Assembly (NCBI RefSeq): GCF_036346615.1
Contig: NZ_CP107836.1
Coordinates: 2,356,001 to 2,420,000, forward strand
DNA from: Streptomyces sp. NBC_00523
GTDB taxonomy: Bacteria; Actinomycetota; Actinomycetes; Streptomycetales; Streptomycetaceae
Direction of reading: 5' to 3'
Length of the DNA stretch: 64,000 bases
The notes under the pieces were generated by a model, which saw only the letters and a list, made by a program, of their open reading frames with translations, did not search any database and had not been told where the DNA came from. Of this stretch, positions 52,119-63,225 are shown piece after piece. Every line of letters starts with the position of its first letter. The stretch's first letter is position 1. The translations under genes and the position numbers were made by a program.

Positions 52119-53639
52119 TCAGCGCCTTCCCAGGAGCAGCCGGGCCTCGCCGACCGTGATCACGGAACCGGTCACCAGGACGCCGGCGCCCGCGTACTCG
52201 TCCTCTTCCTCGGCGAGGGTGATCGCCGCCTCCAGCGCGTCGTCCAGCCGGGGTTCGACCTGCACCCGGTCGTGGCCGAAGACCTCGACGGCGACGGCCG
52301 CGAGGGCGTCGGCGTCCATGGCGCGCTCGGTGGAGTTCTGGGTGACGACGATCTCGGCGAAGATCGGCTCGAAGGCTTCGAGGAGCCCCCGCACGTCCTT
52401 GTCGCCGCTGGCGCCGACCACCCCGATCAGCCGGGAGAAGCCGAACGCCTCGGACAGCCCCTCGGCCGTGGCGCGGGCGCCTGCCGGGTTGTGCGCGGCG
52501 TCCAGGACGACGGTGGGGCTGGAGCGGACGACTTCGAGGCGGCCGGGCGAGATCACCGAGGCGAACGCGGCGCGCACGATGTCGGCGTCCAGCGCGCCGG
52601 GCTGCTCGGCGCCGACGCCGAAGAACGCCTCGACCGCGCAGAGCGCCACCACCGCGTTGTGCGCCTGGTGGGCGCCGTACAGCGGCAGGAACACGTTGTC
52701 GTACTCGCCGCCGAGGCCGCGCAGGGTCAGCAGCTGGCCGCCGACCGCGATCTCGCGGGAGACCACGCCGAACTCCATGCCCTCGCGGGCCACGGTGGCG
52801 TCGGCCTCGACGGCCTTCTTCAGCATGACCTGGGCGGCGTCGACGGGCTGCTGGGCCAGGATGACCGTGGCGCCCTGCTTGATGATCCCGGACTTCTCGG
52901 TCGCGATCTCGCCCGGCGTGTTGCCCAGGCGGTCGGTGTGGTCCAGCGAGATCGGGGTGACGACGGCGACCGAGGCGTCGATGACGTTGGTCGCGTCCCA
53001 GGTGCCGCCCATGCCGACCTCGACCACGGCGACGTCGACCGGCGCGTCGGCGAAGGCCGCGTACGCCATGCCGGTCAGCACCTCGAAGAAGGACAGCCGG
53101 TAGGGCTGCTGGGCGTCGACCATCTCGATGTACGGCTTGATGTCCTCGTACGTGGAGATGAACCGCTCCGGGTCCACCGGGGCGCCGTCCAGGCTGATCC
53201 GCTCGGTGATCGACTGGACGTGCGGCGAGGTGTAGCGGCCGGTGCGCAGGTCGAAGGCGCCGAGCAGGGCCTCGATCATGCGGGCGGTGCTCGTCTTGCC
53301 GTTGGTGCCGGTGATGTGGATCGAGGGGTACGCGCGCTGCGGCTCGCCGAGCACGTCCATCAGGGCGGCGATGCGCGTGACGGACGGCTCCAGCTTGGTC
53401 TCGCCCCAGCGGCCGGCGAGCTCCTGCTCCACCGCGCGCAGTGCCTTGTCGACCTCCGGGTCGGCGGGACGGGCGGGCAGCTCCTCGGCCCGGGGCGGCC
53501 CCGAGGCGGCGCGCAGGGTGCGGCTGCCGGCCTCGATCACCGCCAGGTCGGGGTCGCGCTGGGTCTCTTCGTCGACGATCTCCGCGAAGGTGTCGTCGGA
53601 GTCGGACGCGTCGGGCCGGTCGGGGCGGGGCTCACTCAC
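52119..53639 (-). CDS. folC: Folylpolyglutamate synthase / dihydrofolate synthase
   Basis: 506 residues. Mur-ligase-fold enzyme adding glutamate to folates. ATP loop ITGTNGKTSTAR (about 112-123), YTSPHVQSITERI, EVGMGGTWDATN, SLDHTDRLGNTPGEIATEK (carbamylated-Lys region), and VLDAAHNPAGA. The first 65 residues (acidic, PDASDSDDTFAEIVDEE) are extra to the family. GTG start at 53637-53639, 7 nt below a TAGACT box and without a ribosome site, so the message is probably leaderless. Followed by DUF4233. Confidence 0.96.
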   Translation of the reverse strand: MSEPRPDRPDASDSDDTFAEIVDEETQRDPDLAVIEAGSRTLRAASGPPRAEELPARPADPEVDKALRAVEQELAGRWGETKLEPSVTRIAALMDVLGEPQRAYPSIHITGTNGKTSTARMIEALLGAFDLRTGRYTSPHVQSITERISLDGAPVDPERFISTYEDIKPYIEMVDAQQPYRLSFFEVLTGMAYAAFADAPVDVAVVEVGMGGTWDATNVIDASVAVVTPISLDHTDRLGNTPGEIATEKSGIIKQGATVILAQQPVDAAQVMLKKAVEADATVAREGMEFGVVSREIAVGGQLLTLRGLGGEYDNVFLPLYGAHQAHNAVVALCAVEAFFGVGAEQPGALDADIVRAAFASVISPGRLEVVRSSPTVVLDAAHNPAGARATAEGLSEAFGFSRLIGVVGASGDKDVRGLLEAFEPIFAEIVVTQNSTERAMDADALAAVAVEVFGHDRVQVEPRLDDALEAAITLAEEEDEYAGAGVLVTGSVITVGEARLLLGRR

Positions 53640-53646
53640 GGGCCCC

Positions 53647-53652
53647 AGTCTA
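53647..53652 (-). promoter_or_regulatory. Possible -10 box for folC
   Basis: TAGACT on the minus strand, 7 nt before the GTG at 53639. It follows the valS terminator hairpin. Confidence 0.38.
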
Positions 53653-53701
53653 CGGATGGCCGCGGACATCGCGCGCAGCCGCCCGGGGGCCGGACACACC
53701 G

Positions 53702-53740
53702 GAGCCCCCGCGCCCCTCGGGTGAGGGGTGCGGGGGCCCC
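53702..53740 (-). terminator. Terminator hairpin after valS
   Basis: Arms gcccccgcgcccctc (53704-53718) and gaggggtgcgggggc (53723-53737) with one G-T pair and a 4-nt loop, 21 bp past the valS stop. Confidence 0.7.
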
Positions 53741-53760
53741 GGGCCGCTCCGGGTGACCGC

Positions 53761-56382
53761 TCAGCTCTGCGGCAGGGCCGCCAGCTGGCCGGCGATGCGC
53801 TCGATGTCGGCCTCGGCCTTGGTGAGCCGGCCGCGGATCTTGTCGACCACGTTGTCCGGGGCCTTGGCCAGGAACGCCTCGTTGCCGAGCTTGCCCTCGG
53901 CCTGGGCCTTCTCCTTGCGGGCCGCCTCCAGGTCCTTCGTCAGCCGCTTGCGCTCGGCGTCGACGTCGATCGTGCCCGACAGGTCCAGGGCGACGGTCGC
54001 CCCGGCGACGGGCAGCGAGGCGGTGGCGTGGAAGCCGTCCCCGGCCGGCTGGAGCCGCGCGAGCTGGCGGATGGCCGCCTCGTGCGGAGCGAGCGCGGTC
54101 CCGGTCAGGGTGAGCTCGGCCGGGACCTTCTGGCCGGGCTGGAGGCCCTGGTCGTTGCGGAAGCGGCGGACCTCGGTGACGACCTGCTGGACGAGCTCGA
54201 TCTCCCGCTCGGCGGCGTCGTCGCGGAAGCCGGAGTCCTTCGGCCAGTCCGCGATGACGACGGACTCGCGGCCGGTGAGCGCGGTCCACAGGGTCTCGGT
54301 GACGAAGGGGACGACGGGGTGCAGCAGGCGCAGCATCACGTCGAGGACCTCGCCCAGGACCCGGCCGGAGACCTCGGCCGGGCGGCCGCCGCCGAAGAAC
54401 GTGGTCTTGGACAGCTCGACGTACCAGTCGAAGACCTCGTCCCAGGCGAAGTGCCGCAGCGACTCGCTGAGCTTGGAGAACTGGAAGTCCTCGTAGTACG
54501 CGTCGACTTCGGCGACCGTCTTGTTCAGGCGGGAGAGGATCCAGCGGTCGGTCACCGACATCTCGTCGGCGGACGGCAGCTCGCCCTCGATCGTCGCCCC
54601 GTTCATCAGGGCGAACCGGGTCGCGTTCCAGATCTTGTTGGAGAACTTCGCGGAGCCCTGGACCCAGTCCTCGCCGATCGGGACGTCGGTGCCCGGGTTG
54701 GCGCCGCGCGCGAGCGTGAAGCGGAGCGCGTCGGAGCCGTACTTGTCCATCCAGTCCAGCGGGTTGACGACGTTGCCGAAGGACTTCGACATCTTCTTGC
54801 CGTGCTCGTCGCGGACCATGCCGTGCAGGACGATCTTCTCGAACGGCGGGACGTCCTTGTTGATGTACAGGCCGAACATCATCATCCGGGCGACCCAGAA
54901 GAAGAGGATGTCGTAGCCGGTGACCAGGACGGAGTTCGGGTAGAACTTCGCGAGGCTGTTGGTCTGTTCGGGCCAGCCGAGCGTGGAGAACGGCCACAGG
55001 CCGGAGGAGAACCAGGTGTCCAGGACGTCGCTGTCCTGGGTCCAGCCCTCCCCGGTGGGCGGCTCGTCGTCCGGTCCGACGCAGACCATCTCGCCGTCGG
55101 GGCCGTGCCAGACGGGGATGCGGTGGCCCCACCAGAGCTGGCGCGAGATGCACCAGTCGTGGAGGTTGTCGACCCAGTCGAAGTAGCGCTTCTCCATCTC
55201 CTGGGGGTGGATCTGGACCTTGCCGTCGCGGACGGCGTCACCGGCCGCCTTGGCGAGCGGGGCGACCTTGACCCACCACTGCATGGACAGCCGGGGCTCG
55301 ACGGTGGTCTTGCAGCGCGAGCAGTGGCCGACGGAGTGGACGTACGGCCGCTTCTCGGCGACGATCCGGCCCTCGGCGCGCAGGGCGGCGACGATCGCGG
55401 AGCGGGCCTCCAGCCGGTCCAGGCCCTCGAAGGGACCGGGGACGGTGATGACGGCGCGCTCGTCCAGGACGGTGAGGAAGGGCAGGTCGTGGCGCTGCCC
55501 GATCTCGAAGTCGTTCGGGTCGTGGGCGGGGGTGACCTTGACGGCACCGGTGCCGAACGACGGGTCGACGTGGTGGTCGGCGACGACCGGGATGGTGCGG
55601 TCGGTCAGAGGCAGCTTGATCTGCTTGCCGACCAGGTGCCTGTACCGCTCGTCGTCGGGGTGGACGGCGACGGCGGTGTCACCGAGCATCGTCTCGGCGC
55701 GGGTGGTGGCGACGACGATGGTCTCCTCGCCCTCGCCGTACGTCATGGAGACGAGCTCGCCGTCGTCCTCCTGGTACTCGACCTCGATGTCCGAGATCGC
55801 GGTGAGGCACCGGGGGCACCAGTTGACGATGCGCTCACGGCGGTAGATGAGCTCGTCGTCGTACATCCGCTTGAAGATGGTCTGGACGGCCTTGGACAGG
55901 CCCTCGTCCATCGTGAACCGCTCGCGGGTCCAGTCGACGCCCTCGCCGAGGCGGCGCATCTGACCGGAGATCTGGCCGCCGGACTCGTTCTTCCACTGCC
56001 AGACGCGCTCGACGAACGCCTCGCGGCCCAGGTCGTGGCGGGACTTGCCCTCCTTGCCGAGTTCGCGTTCGACAACGTTCTGGGTGGCGATGCCCGCGTG
56101 GTCCATGCCCGGCTGGTACAGCGCCTCGAAGCCCTGCATGCGCTTGCGGCGGACGAGGGCGTCGATCAGCGTGTGCTCGAAGGCGTGGCCCAGGTGCAGG
56201 GAGCCCGTGACGTTCGGCGGCGGGATGACGATCGTGAACGGCGGCTTGTCGCTCTTGGCGTCCGCCTCGAAGTACCCGCGTTCTACCCAGCGCTCGTACA
56301 GCTTCCCCTCTACCTCGGCCGGCGTGTACTGGGTCGGCAGTTCGGGGTTGCTGGCTGGCTGCTGCGCTGGGTTCTCGGTCAC
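53761..56382 (-). CDS. valS: Valyl-tRNA synthetase
   Basis: 873 residues, normal size. HIGH motif in [17 protein letters not shown] (about residues 54-70), editing domain with [22 protein letters not shown] motif in [12 protein letters not shown] (about 528-539), and [18 protein letters not shown]-terminal coiled coil ([20 protein letters not shown]). GTG start at 56380-56382. No T-box or Val-rich leader peptide is visible in the 140-bp upstream gap, which it shares with the divergent membrane protein gene. Confidence 0.98.
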   Translation of the reverse strand: MTENPAQQPASNPELPTQYTPAEVEGKLYERWVERGYFEADAKSDKPPFTIVIPPPNVTGSLHLGHAFEHTLIDALVRRKRMQGFEALYQPGMDHAGIATQNVVERELGKEGKSRHDLGREAFVERVWQWKNESGGQISGQMRRLGEGVDWTRERFTMDEGLSKAVQTIFKRMYDDELIYRRERIVNWCPRCLTAISDIEVEYQEDDGELVSMTYGEGEETIVVATTRAETMLGDTAVAVHPDDERYRHLVGKQIKLPLTDRTIPVVADHHVDPSFGTGAVKVTPAHDPNDFEIGQRHDLPFLTVLDERAVITVPGPFEGLDRLEARSAIVAALRAEGRIVAEKRPYVHSVGHCSRCKTTVEPRLSMQWWVKVAPLAKAAGDAVRDGKVQIHPQEMEKRYFDWVDNLHDWCISRQLWWGHRIPVWHGPDGEMVCVGPDDEPPTGEGWTQDSDVLDTWFSSGLWPFSTLGWPEQTNSLAKFYPNSVLVTGYDILFFWVARMMMFGLYINKDVPPFEKIVLHGMVRDEHGKKMSKSFGNVVNPLDWMDKYGSDALRFTLARGANPGTDVPIGEDWVQGSAKFSNKIWNATRFALMNGATIEGELPSADEMSVTDRWILSRLNKTVAEVDAYYEDFQFSKLSESLRHFAWDEVFDWYVELSKTTFFGGGRPAEVSGRVLGEVLDVMLRLLHPVVPFVTETLWTALTGRESVVIADWPKDSGFRDDAAEREIELVQQVVTEVRRFRNDQGLQPGQKVPAELTLTGTALAPHEAAIRQLARLQPAGDGFHATASLPVAGATVALDLSGTIDVDAERKRLTKDLEAARKEKAQAEGKLGNEAFLAKAPDNVVDKIRGRLTKAEADIERIAGQLAALPQS

Positions 56383-56521
56383 GCGGACAGTTTAGAGCCG
56401 TCACAGGAGTGCACTGAAACCGGTTTGTTCCGTAACGGTGTGCCTCCCGGTGGTCCGCACGCGCCAGCCTTCCGTCAGGATGTTCGCAACGCGTAAGTAT
56501 CACGAACAGGGGACACCGCAG

Positions 56522-57517
56522 ATGAGCTACAACCAGCCGGGGCCGTACGGTGGCCAGCCGCCGCAGGGCCAGCCCGGACCGTACGGCCAGCAGCCGGGCC
56601 CGTACGGCGGTCAGCCGCCGCAGGGCCAGCCCGGCTACGGCTACCCGCAGCAGGCCCCCCAGGGCGTCCCGCCCCAGCAGCAGCCCCAGCCGGGTTACGG
56701 CTACCCGCAGGCGCAGCAGCCCGGCCCGTACGGCCAGCAGCCGCCCACCCCGCCGTACGGCGGCCAGCCCGCCTACGGCCAGCAGCCGGGCTTCCCCCCG
56801 CCGGCCCCGCAGAAGAAGAAGACGGGCCTGATCGTGGGCGCGGTCATCGTGGCCTTGGCGGTCATCGGCGGCGGGGTCTATTTCCTGACCTCGGGCGGCG
56901 GCAACAGCGATGTCGCGGACTCCACCAAGGGCTACAAGCTGACGCCGCCTGCGTCGGTGGGCGAGTACAAGCAGGACAAGGGCGACTCGGACAACAAGAC
57001 CGGTCCGCTGACCGGCAAGGAGAAGACCGAGACCGAGGCGATGGGCGTCAAGTCGCCCGTCGAGGCCAGCGCGGTCTACGGCAGCGGGGACATCGACAAG
57101 AACCCGCTCACCACGAAGATGCTCATGCTGAAGGGCGTCTGGGGTCAGGTGGACGATCCGGCGAAGACGCTGGACGCGGCCTTCGCGGGTGCCAAGGAGG
57201 AGATGAGCAAGGACCAGGGCGAGGACGACAGCGAGACCTCCCTCGTCGGCTCTCCCGAGAGCGTCTCCCCCAAGGGCTTCGACGGCGCGCTGATGAAGTG
57301 CCAGGTCGTCAAGTCGGTCAACAAGAAGTCCGACGGCTCGGTGCAGCAGGGCCCGAAGGAGTTCAACACCCCGGTCTGCATCTGGACGGACTACAGCACC
57401 CTCGGCATGGTCTTCGCCGTCGACCTCGGTGCGGCCATGACCAACAAGAGCATGCCGATCGACGATGTCGCCGACCTGGCTGCCCAGCTCTACAACAGCT
57501 CCCGCACCAAGCTCTGA
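56522..57517 (+). CDS. Pro/Gln/Tyr-rich single-span membrane protein
   Basis: 331 residues. Residues 1-98 are repeats built of GPYGQQP and GGQPPQGQP. One membrane helix follows ([22 protein letters not shown], about 101-122), then a 205-residue outside domain with Cys pairs ([17 protein letters not shown]). The N-terminal repeats are cytoplasmic if the Lys cluster QKKKT marks the inside, so it resembles other Streptomyces repeat-headed proteins that may form condensates or bind SH3/WW-like partners. Function unknown. ATG at 56522; GGGG about 10 nt upstream. Divergent from valS. Confidence 0.88.
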   Translation: MSYNQPGPYGGQPPQGQPGPYGQQPGPYGGQPPQGQPGYGYPQQAPQGVPPQQQPQPGYGYPQAQQPGPYGQQPPTPPYGGQPAYGQQPGFPPPAPQKKKTGLIVGAVIVALAVIGGGVYFLTSGGGNSDVADSTKGYKLTPPASVGEYKQDKGDSDNKTGPLTGKEKTETEAMGVKSPVEASAVYGSGDIDKNPLTTKMLMLKGVWGQVDDPAKTLDAAFAGAKEEMSKDQGEDDSETSLVGSPESVSPKGFDGALMKCQVVKSVNKKSDGSVQQGPKEFNTPVCIWTDYSTLGMVFAVDLGAAMTNKSMPIDDVADLAAQLYNSSRTKL

Positions 57518-57528
57518 CCGCGGCACCA

Positions 57529-57571
57529 CGAAGGGGCGCCCCGCCGGTTCCTCCGGCCGGGCGCCCCTTCG
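57529..57571. terminator. Bidirectional terminator between the membrane protein and clpX
   Basis: Arms cgaaggggcgccc (57529-57541) and gggcgccccttcg (57559-57571) with an extra inner stem; between two convergent genes. Confidence 0.8.
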
Positions 57572-57596
57572 CGTACGTACGAACTACCGCACCGCG

Positions 57597-58895
<1,299 letters not shown>

Positions 58896-58985
58896 GAGGT
58901 GCTTCCCCTTCGCCTGGGAGACGCCTGGTTCAGCGGCTCCTGTGCCTCTATCCGACGGTACCTTGCCCGGCCCCCCATTCGGGCC

Positions 58986-59039
58986 CCCCTTGGCACGGTT
59001 CACACGGCCGGAGCCGGGTGCCGCAACCGTGCCAAGGGG
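58986..59039 (-). terminator. Terminator hairpin between clpP2 and clpX
   Basis: Perfect 15-bp arms ccccttggcacggtt and aaccgtgccaagggg with a 24-nt GC-rich loop, 13 bp past the clpP2 stop. Confidence 0.78.
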
Positions 59040-59051
59040 TTCGGGCGCAGG

Positions 59052-59735
59052 TCAGGCGAGCGCGCCGGCCGCGCTCTTGCGGGTCGACACGATCTGGTCG
59101 ACGAGGCCGTAGGCCAGGGAGTCCTCGGCGGTGAGGATCTTGTCGCGCTCGATGTCGTCGCGGATCTTCTCGATCGGCGTGGTCGAGTGCTTCGCCAGCA
59201 GCTCCTCCAGCTGGGTCCGCATGCGCAGGATCTCGTTGGCCGCGATCTCCAGGTCGGAGAGCTGCTCACGGCCGGTCTGCGAGGACGGCTGGTGGATCAG
59301 CACACGGGCGTTCGGCAGCGCCATGCGCTTGCCCGGGGTGCCGGCGGCGAGCAGGACCGCGGCGGCGGAGGCCGCCTGGCCCATGCAGACCGTCTGGATG
59401 TCCGGCTTCACGAACTGCATCGTGTCGTAGATCGCGGTGAGCGCGGTGAACGAGCCGCCGGGGCTGTTGATGTAGATGGAGATGTCCCGGTCCGGGTCCA
59501 TCGACTCCAGGCAGAGCAGCTGCGCCATGACGTCGTTGGCGGACGCGTCGTCGATCTGCACGCCGAGGAAGATCACGCGCTCCTCGAAGAGCTTCGCGTA
59601 CGGGTCGTACTCACGCACGCCCTGCGAGGTGCGCTCCACGAAGCGCGGCACGATGTAGCGGTTGTCCACCTGCGGGCCCGTGTAGAGGCCGCTCGCGGAG
59701 GCGCCGGGGAAGTTGTTCATGTGGGTGTTCACCAT
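59052..59735 (-). CDS. clpP2: ATP-dependent Clp protease proteolytic subunit 2
   Basis: 227 residues. Catalytic triad: Ser in [15 protein letters not shown] (about residue 122), His in VLIHQPSS (about 147), Asp in [16 protein letters not shown] region. The N-terminal 35 residues are a propeptide-like tail ([12 protein letters not shown]). Forms a mixed barrel with ClpP1. ATG at 59733-59735 is assumed; the next ATG at 59718-59720 (MNNFPG) is equally possible, as neither has a good ribosome site. 78 bp after clpP1 and probably cotranscribed with it. Confidence 0.97.
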   Translation of the reverse strand: MVNTHMNNFPGASASGLYTGPQVDNRYIVPRFVERTSQGVREYDPYAKLFEERVIFLGVQIDDASANDVMAQLLCLESMDPDRDISIYINSPGGSFTALTAIYDTMQFVKPDIQTVCMGQAASAAAVLLAAGTPGKRMALPNARVLIHQPSSQTGREQLSDLEIAANEILRMRTQLEELLAKHSTTPIEKIRDDIERDKILTAEDSLAYGLVDQIVSTRKSAAGALA

Positions 59736-59813
59736 CCTGGTGGCGTTCTGTGGCTGGGTGTCTCGGCGTACGAGAGATGCGCGGGGCGGTACGTCGCTGT
59801 CCGGGGGGCCGGA

Positions 59814-60431
59814 TCAGGCGCCGGTGCCGCCGCCGCCCGGAACGCCCGACGCGATCGAGATGATCTCGTCAATGAGGCCGTACTCCTTGGCCTCCTCCGC
59901 GGTGTACCAGCGGTCGCGGTCGCCGTCGCGGATGATCGTCTCCACGGTCTGGCCGGAGTGGCGGGCGGTGATCTCCGCCATGCGCTGCTTGGTGCGCAGC
60001 AGGTACTGGGCCTGGATCTTGATGTCCGAGGCCGTACCGCCGATGCCGGCCGATCCCTGGTGCATGAGGATGTCGGTGTTCGGGAGCGCGAAGCGCTTGC
60101 CGGCGGTGCCGCCGGTGAGCAGGAACTGGCCCATCGAGGCCGCCATGCCCATACCGATGGTGACGACGTCGTTCGGGATGTACTGCATGGTGTCGTAGAC
60201 CGCCATGCCGGCCGTCACCGAACCGCCGGGGCTGTTGATGTAGAGGTAGATGTCCTTGTCCGGCTCTGCGGCAAGGAGGAGCAGCTGTGCGGTGATCTTG
60301 TTGGCGATGTCATCGTCCACCTGCTGGCCGAGGAAGATGATGCGCTCGCCGAGCAGCCGGCTGTAGACCTGGTCACCGAGGCCACCACCGAGGGACGGCT
60401 CTCCGGCGGCGTAGGGCATCAGATTCGTCAC
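59814..60431 (-). CDS. clpP1: ATP-dependent Clp protease proteolytic subunit 1
   Basis: 205 residues. Catalytic Ser in [14 protein letters not shown] (about residue 100), His in ILMHQGSA (about 125), Asp near [28 protein letters not shown] matches the family. Ends in the Gly-rich tail [12 protein letters not shown] start at 60429-60431 with AGGTGG 5 nt upstream. A ClgR-type box lies 133 bp upstream; in S. coelicolor and S. lividans ClgR activates clpP1P2. Confidence 0.97.
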   Translation of the reverse strand: MTNLMPYAAGEPSLGGGLGDQVYSRLLGERIIFLGQQVDDDIANKITAQLLLLAAEPDKDIYLYINSPGGSVTAGMAVYDTMQYIPNDVVTIGMGMAASMGQFLLTGGTAGKRFALPNTDILMHQGSAGIGGTASDIKIQAQYLLRTKQRMAEITARHSGQTVETIIRDGDRDRWYTAEEAKEYGLIDEIISIASGVPGGGGTGA

Positions 60432-60563
60432 GTATCCACCTGCTCGTCTCTGACGGCTCCGGCCGTCTCAGCGTCTTCGTACCGGGTGGGCCGGGACTAC
60501 CCGACCCTTCCTCTTCATGGACCCTAACGCGCAGGTGGAACAACGCCATCCCGCTTCCGCGAC

Positions 60564-60581
60564 TGTTCGCTGGGAGCGCAA
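60564..60581. promoter_or_regulatory. Candidate ClgR operator upstream of clpP1
   Basis: TGTTCGCTGGGAGCGCAA: the core CGC-N5-GCG with T at the Y and A at the R position; I recall the consensus as CGC-Y-N-A-N-R-GCG, giving one mismatch. Placed upstream of the clpP1P2 operon, where ClgR sites are known in Streptomyces. Confidence 0.55.
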
Positions 60582-60629
60582 GGTCCGCAGTTGGCACAAG
60601 GGTTGTGGCGAAACGTCCGCCGGTACGAC

Positions 60630-60665
60630 GACGGGCCCCGGACGCGGTGGCGTCCGGAGCCCGTC
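60630..60665 (-). terminator. Terminator hairpin after tig
   Basis: Arms gacgggc-c-ccggacgc (60630-60645) and gcgtccgg-a-gcccgtc (60650-60665), 20 bp past the tig stop. Confidence 0.75.
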
Positions 60666-60685
60666 GTACGGGGTCAGCGCGAGGC

Positions 60686-62071
60686 TCAGGCCTCGGTCTT
60701 CTCCTCGGCGGCGGCCTCGGTGGCCTCAGCGGCCTCCGTGGTCTCCTCCGCCGCGTCCTCGTCGTCCTCCAGCTCGACGACCTCACCGTTGGTGTCGACG
60801 ACCTTGGCGGCCTCGACCACGACGGCGAGCGCCTTGCCGCGGGCGACCTCGCCGACGAGCATCGGCACCTGGCCGCCCTCGACGACCGCCTGGGCGAACT
60901 GGTCCGGGCTCATGCCGGAGGAGGCAGCGCGCCGCATGAGGTGCTCGGTGAGCTCCTCCTGGTTGACGTTCAGCTTCTCCTTGTTGACGAGCTCGTCCAG
61001 GATGAACTGGGTCTTGATGCCCTTGACGGCCTGCTCGGAGGTCTCGGCCTCGAACTCCTCGGCGGTCTTGCCCTGGATCTCCAGGTACTTGTCGAGGGTG
61101 AGACCCATCTGACCGAGCTGGTGGTGCTCCAGGTTGTGCTTGCGGGTCTGGACCTCGTCCGCGAGCAGCTTCTCCGGGATCGGGACCTCGGCGAGCTTCA
61201 GCAGCTCCTCCAGGACGCGCTCCTGGGCCTGGGTGGCCTGGTCGTACTGCTTGGTGTTCTCGAGGCGCTTGCGGCTGTCGGCCTTCAGCTCGTCCAGCGT
61301 GTCGAACTCGCTGGCCATCTGGGCGAAGTCGTCGTCCAGCTCGGGGAGCTCGCGGGCGGCGACGGCGCTGACCTTGACGGTGACCTCGGCGTCCTTGCCC
61401 TCGGCGGAGCCGCCCTTCAGCTGCGAGGTGAAGGTGGCCTCGCCACCGGCCTCCAGACCGGTCACGGCCTCGTCGATGCCCTCGAGGAGTTCACCGGAAC
61501 CGATGGTGTACGAGACACCCTCGGCCACGCCGTCCTCCAGGACCTCGCCGTCGACCTTGGCCTCGAGGTCGATCGTGACGACGTCGCCGTCGGCGGCGGC
61601 GCGCTCGACCGGGTTGGTGGAGGCGAAGCGGCCGCGCAGCTGCTCGACGGCCTTCTCGACCTCCTCGTCGGTGACCTCGATGGCGTCGACGGTGACCTCG
61701 ATGCCGGAGTAGTCCGGGATCTCGATCTCGGGGCGCACGTCCACCTCGGCGGTGAAGGCCAGCAGCTCGCCGTCCTTCAGCTCCGTGATGTCGACCTCGG
61801 GCTGGCCGAGGACGTTCAGCTCACCCTCGTTGACGGCCTCGGTGTAGAACTTCGGGAGCGCGTCGTTGACGGCCTCCTCCAGCACAGCACCACGGCCGAA
61901 CCGCTGGTCGATGACCCGGCTGGGGATCTTGCCCTTGCGGAACCCCTTCACCGTGACCTGCTGGTTGATCTTCTTGTACGCCGCGTCGAGGCTGTCCTTG
62001 AGCTCCTCGAAGGGCACCTCGATGCTGAGCCGAACCCGGGTCGGGTTCAGGGTCTCCACGGCGCTCTTCAC
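60686..62071 (-). CDS. tig: Trigger factor
   Basis: 461 residues. Ribosome-bound chaperone and peptidyl-prolyl isomerase. N-domain with the L23-binding loop [12 protein letters not shown] (about residues 43-54), PPIase domain ([16 protein letters not shown] to [19 protein letters not shown]), and helical C-domain. The last 30 residues are an acidic Glu/Ala/Thr tail ([19 protein letters not shown]) common in actinobacteria. GTG at 62069-62071 with AAGGAGA upstream. Linked to clpP1P2-X as in most bacteria. Confidence 0.98.
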   Translation of the reverse strand: MKSAVETLNPTRVRLSIEVPFEELKDSLDAAYKKINQQVTVKGFRKGKIPSRVIDQRFGRGAVLEEAVNDALPKFYTEAVNEGELNVLGQPEVDITELKDGELLAFTAEVDVRPEIEIPDYSGIEVTVDAIEVTDEEVEKAVEQLRGRFASTNPVERAAADGDVVTIDLEAKVDGEVLEDGVAEGVSYTIGSGELLEGIDEAVTGLEAGGEATFTSQLKGGSAEGKDAEVTVKVSAVAARELPELDDDFAQMASEFDTLDELKADSRKRLENTKQYDQATQAQERVLEELLKLAEVPIPEKLLADEVQTRKHNLEHHQLGQMGLTLDKYLEIQGKTAEEFEAETSEQAVKGIKTQFILDELVNKEKLNVNQEELTEHLMRRAASSGMSPDQFAQAVVEGGQVPMLVGEVARGKALAVVVEAAKVVDTNGEVVELEDDEDAAEETTEAAEATEAAAEEKTEA

Positions 62072-62239
62072 GGTTCGGTCTCCTTGGTGGCTGACTTCTT
62101 GGGGTTCTGCTCCGCCGCACGGGGGGCGGCTTCGCGGACCGAGCCCGGTACATCAGACACACGGGCACGCATTTTGCATAGTAACGGCAAGGGGGAGAAC
62201 TCCCGCAACGCGATCTTGTCCACGCGATCTTGCCGATGG

Positions 62240-62313
62240 TCGGGGTGGCCGGATTCGAACCGACGACCTTCCGCTCCCAAAGCGGACGCGCTACCAAGCT
62301 GCGCCACACCCCG
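62240..62313 (-). tRNA. tRNA-Pro (anticodon UGG)
   Basis: 74-nt cloverleaf: acceptor CGGGGTG/CACCCCG, anticodon stem TCCGC/GCGGA with loop TTTGGGA (anticodon at 62277-62279), T-arm with GGTTCGAATCC, discriminator A. CCA is not encoded. The C at position 1 is typical of tRNA-Pro. Confidence 0.97.
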
Positions 62314-62456
62314 TCGGTGCGACACGTAGGGTACATGCAGTGAGGCACCGCGCCCGCCGGTTTCGGCGGGCGGCGTCAAGGGGTGTGCGGGCAGCGCCCG
62401 CGACCCGCTACGATGCTTCTCGTGCCGCGGTCCGTGTGACCTGCGGTGCCGCGCTT

Positions 62457-62530
62457 GCGGGCGTAGCTCAATGGTAGAGCCCTAGTCTTCCAAACTAGCT
62501 ACGCGGGTTCGATTCCCGTCGCCCGCTCCA
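62457..62530 (+). tRNA. tRNA-Gly (anticodon UCC)
   Basis: Acceptor GCGGGCG/CGCCCGC, D-arm GTAGCTCAATGGTAGAGC, anticodon loop CTTCCAA (anticodon at 62489-62491), T-arm GGGTTCGATTCCC, discriminator T; CCA is encoded (62528-62530), in contrast to the other three tRNA genes here. Coordinates include CCA. Confidence 0.97.
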
Positions 62531-62533
62531 ACC

Positions 62534-62570
62534 GCCGAAGGGCCCGGTCCAGTGGACCGGGCCCTTCGGC
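62534..62570. terminator. Terminator hairpin between tRNA-Gly and the small membrane protein
   Basis: Perfect 17-bp arms (gccgaagggcccggtcc and complement) with loop agt; starts 4 bp past the tRNA CCA and 17 bp beyond the stop of the convergent gene at 62587. Confidence 0.85.
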
Positions 62571-62586
62571 GTCGTGTCCGGGCGGC

Positions 62587-62781
62587 TCAGAAGTTGATCT
62601 GGCCCACCGAGTCGATGATCGAGTGCATGAAGCGGTTGATCGACGGCCCCATGCCCGTCGGCGCCAGGAAGAAGCCGAAGAGCGCCGCGACGATCGCGGG
62701 GCCCGCCTTTATGGAACCGCTCCGGATCATGACGACCAGGACGATCCCCAACAGAAGCACCACAGACAGCGAAATGGCCAC
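62587..62781 (-). CDS. 64-residue membrane protein
   Basis: Two hydrophobic helices: residues 2-20 (ISLSVVLLLGIVLVVMI) and about 27-45 (AGPAIVAALFGFFLAPTGM), then an amphipathic end (SINRFMHSIIDSVGQINF). GTG at 62779-62781; GAGGG lies 13 nt upstream, a loose fit. Conserved-looking codon use and the tRNA-linked position support it. Function unknown; a similar small gene follows tig in other streptomycetes as I recall. Confidence 0.78.
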   Translation of the reverse strand: MAISLSVVLLLGIVLVVMIRSGSIKAGPAIVAALFGFFLAPTGMGPSINRFMHSIIDSVGQINF

Positions 62782-63225
62782 GACTGCTCACACCCTCGGT
62801 CGGTCCGCCTTGCCGGCCCGGAGATGTGCGGCCCTGCACCCTCCGTCGACTCCATCGTGCCACCAACTCCCGCCGGGGTGTTGCCGGGTGGCGTATCGAC
62901 CTGTCGATATCGCGCCATCCTGCGCCCCTTGCGCCCCCTGCGCGCCGGGCCGGGGGCCAGGCAGGGGCCGGGGCGTGGCCACGCGCGTTCCGGGAATATG
63001 CAACGGTGATCGTTTCCGTACCCACACACTTCATTCACAGGCGAATTCGACGCCGAACGCGAGGTAATTCACTTCGGTCAACTGACTGATGGATTGCCCC
63101 ATTTGACGCGGATTAAACAGGTCATAACGGGCATGTTCCGCTGGTTTGCCATTTGATATGCAGGGAAGACGCGCTATTCAACGGCGGTTTTACGAATGGC
63201 AATCGAGACGTCTAGGGTGCCTGAG
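62782..63225. other. 444-bp intergenic region without a gene
   Basis: The first 230 bases are GC-rich with no ORF of convincing codon use. Bases about 63030-63210 are clearly AT-richer than the rest of the window (for example gatatgcagg, aattcacttc) and contain the acyltransferase promoter at 63189-63218. I see no RNA gene or repeat of note. Confidence 0.6.
63189..63218 (+). promoter_or_regulatory. Promoter of the acyltransferase gene
   Basis: TTTACG (63189-63194) and TAGGGT (63213-63218) with an 18-bp spacer; the ATG lies 7 nt past the -10, so the message should start at the first codon. Confidence 0.55.

Noticed and set aside
56383..56521. Val leader peptide or T-box for valS
   Set aside because: No Val-rich short ORF, terminator or T-box sequence on the minus strand in the gap.
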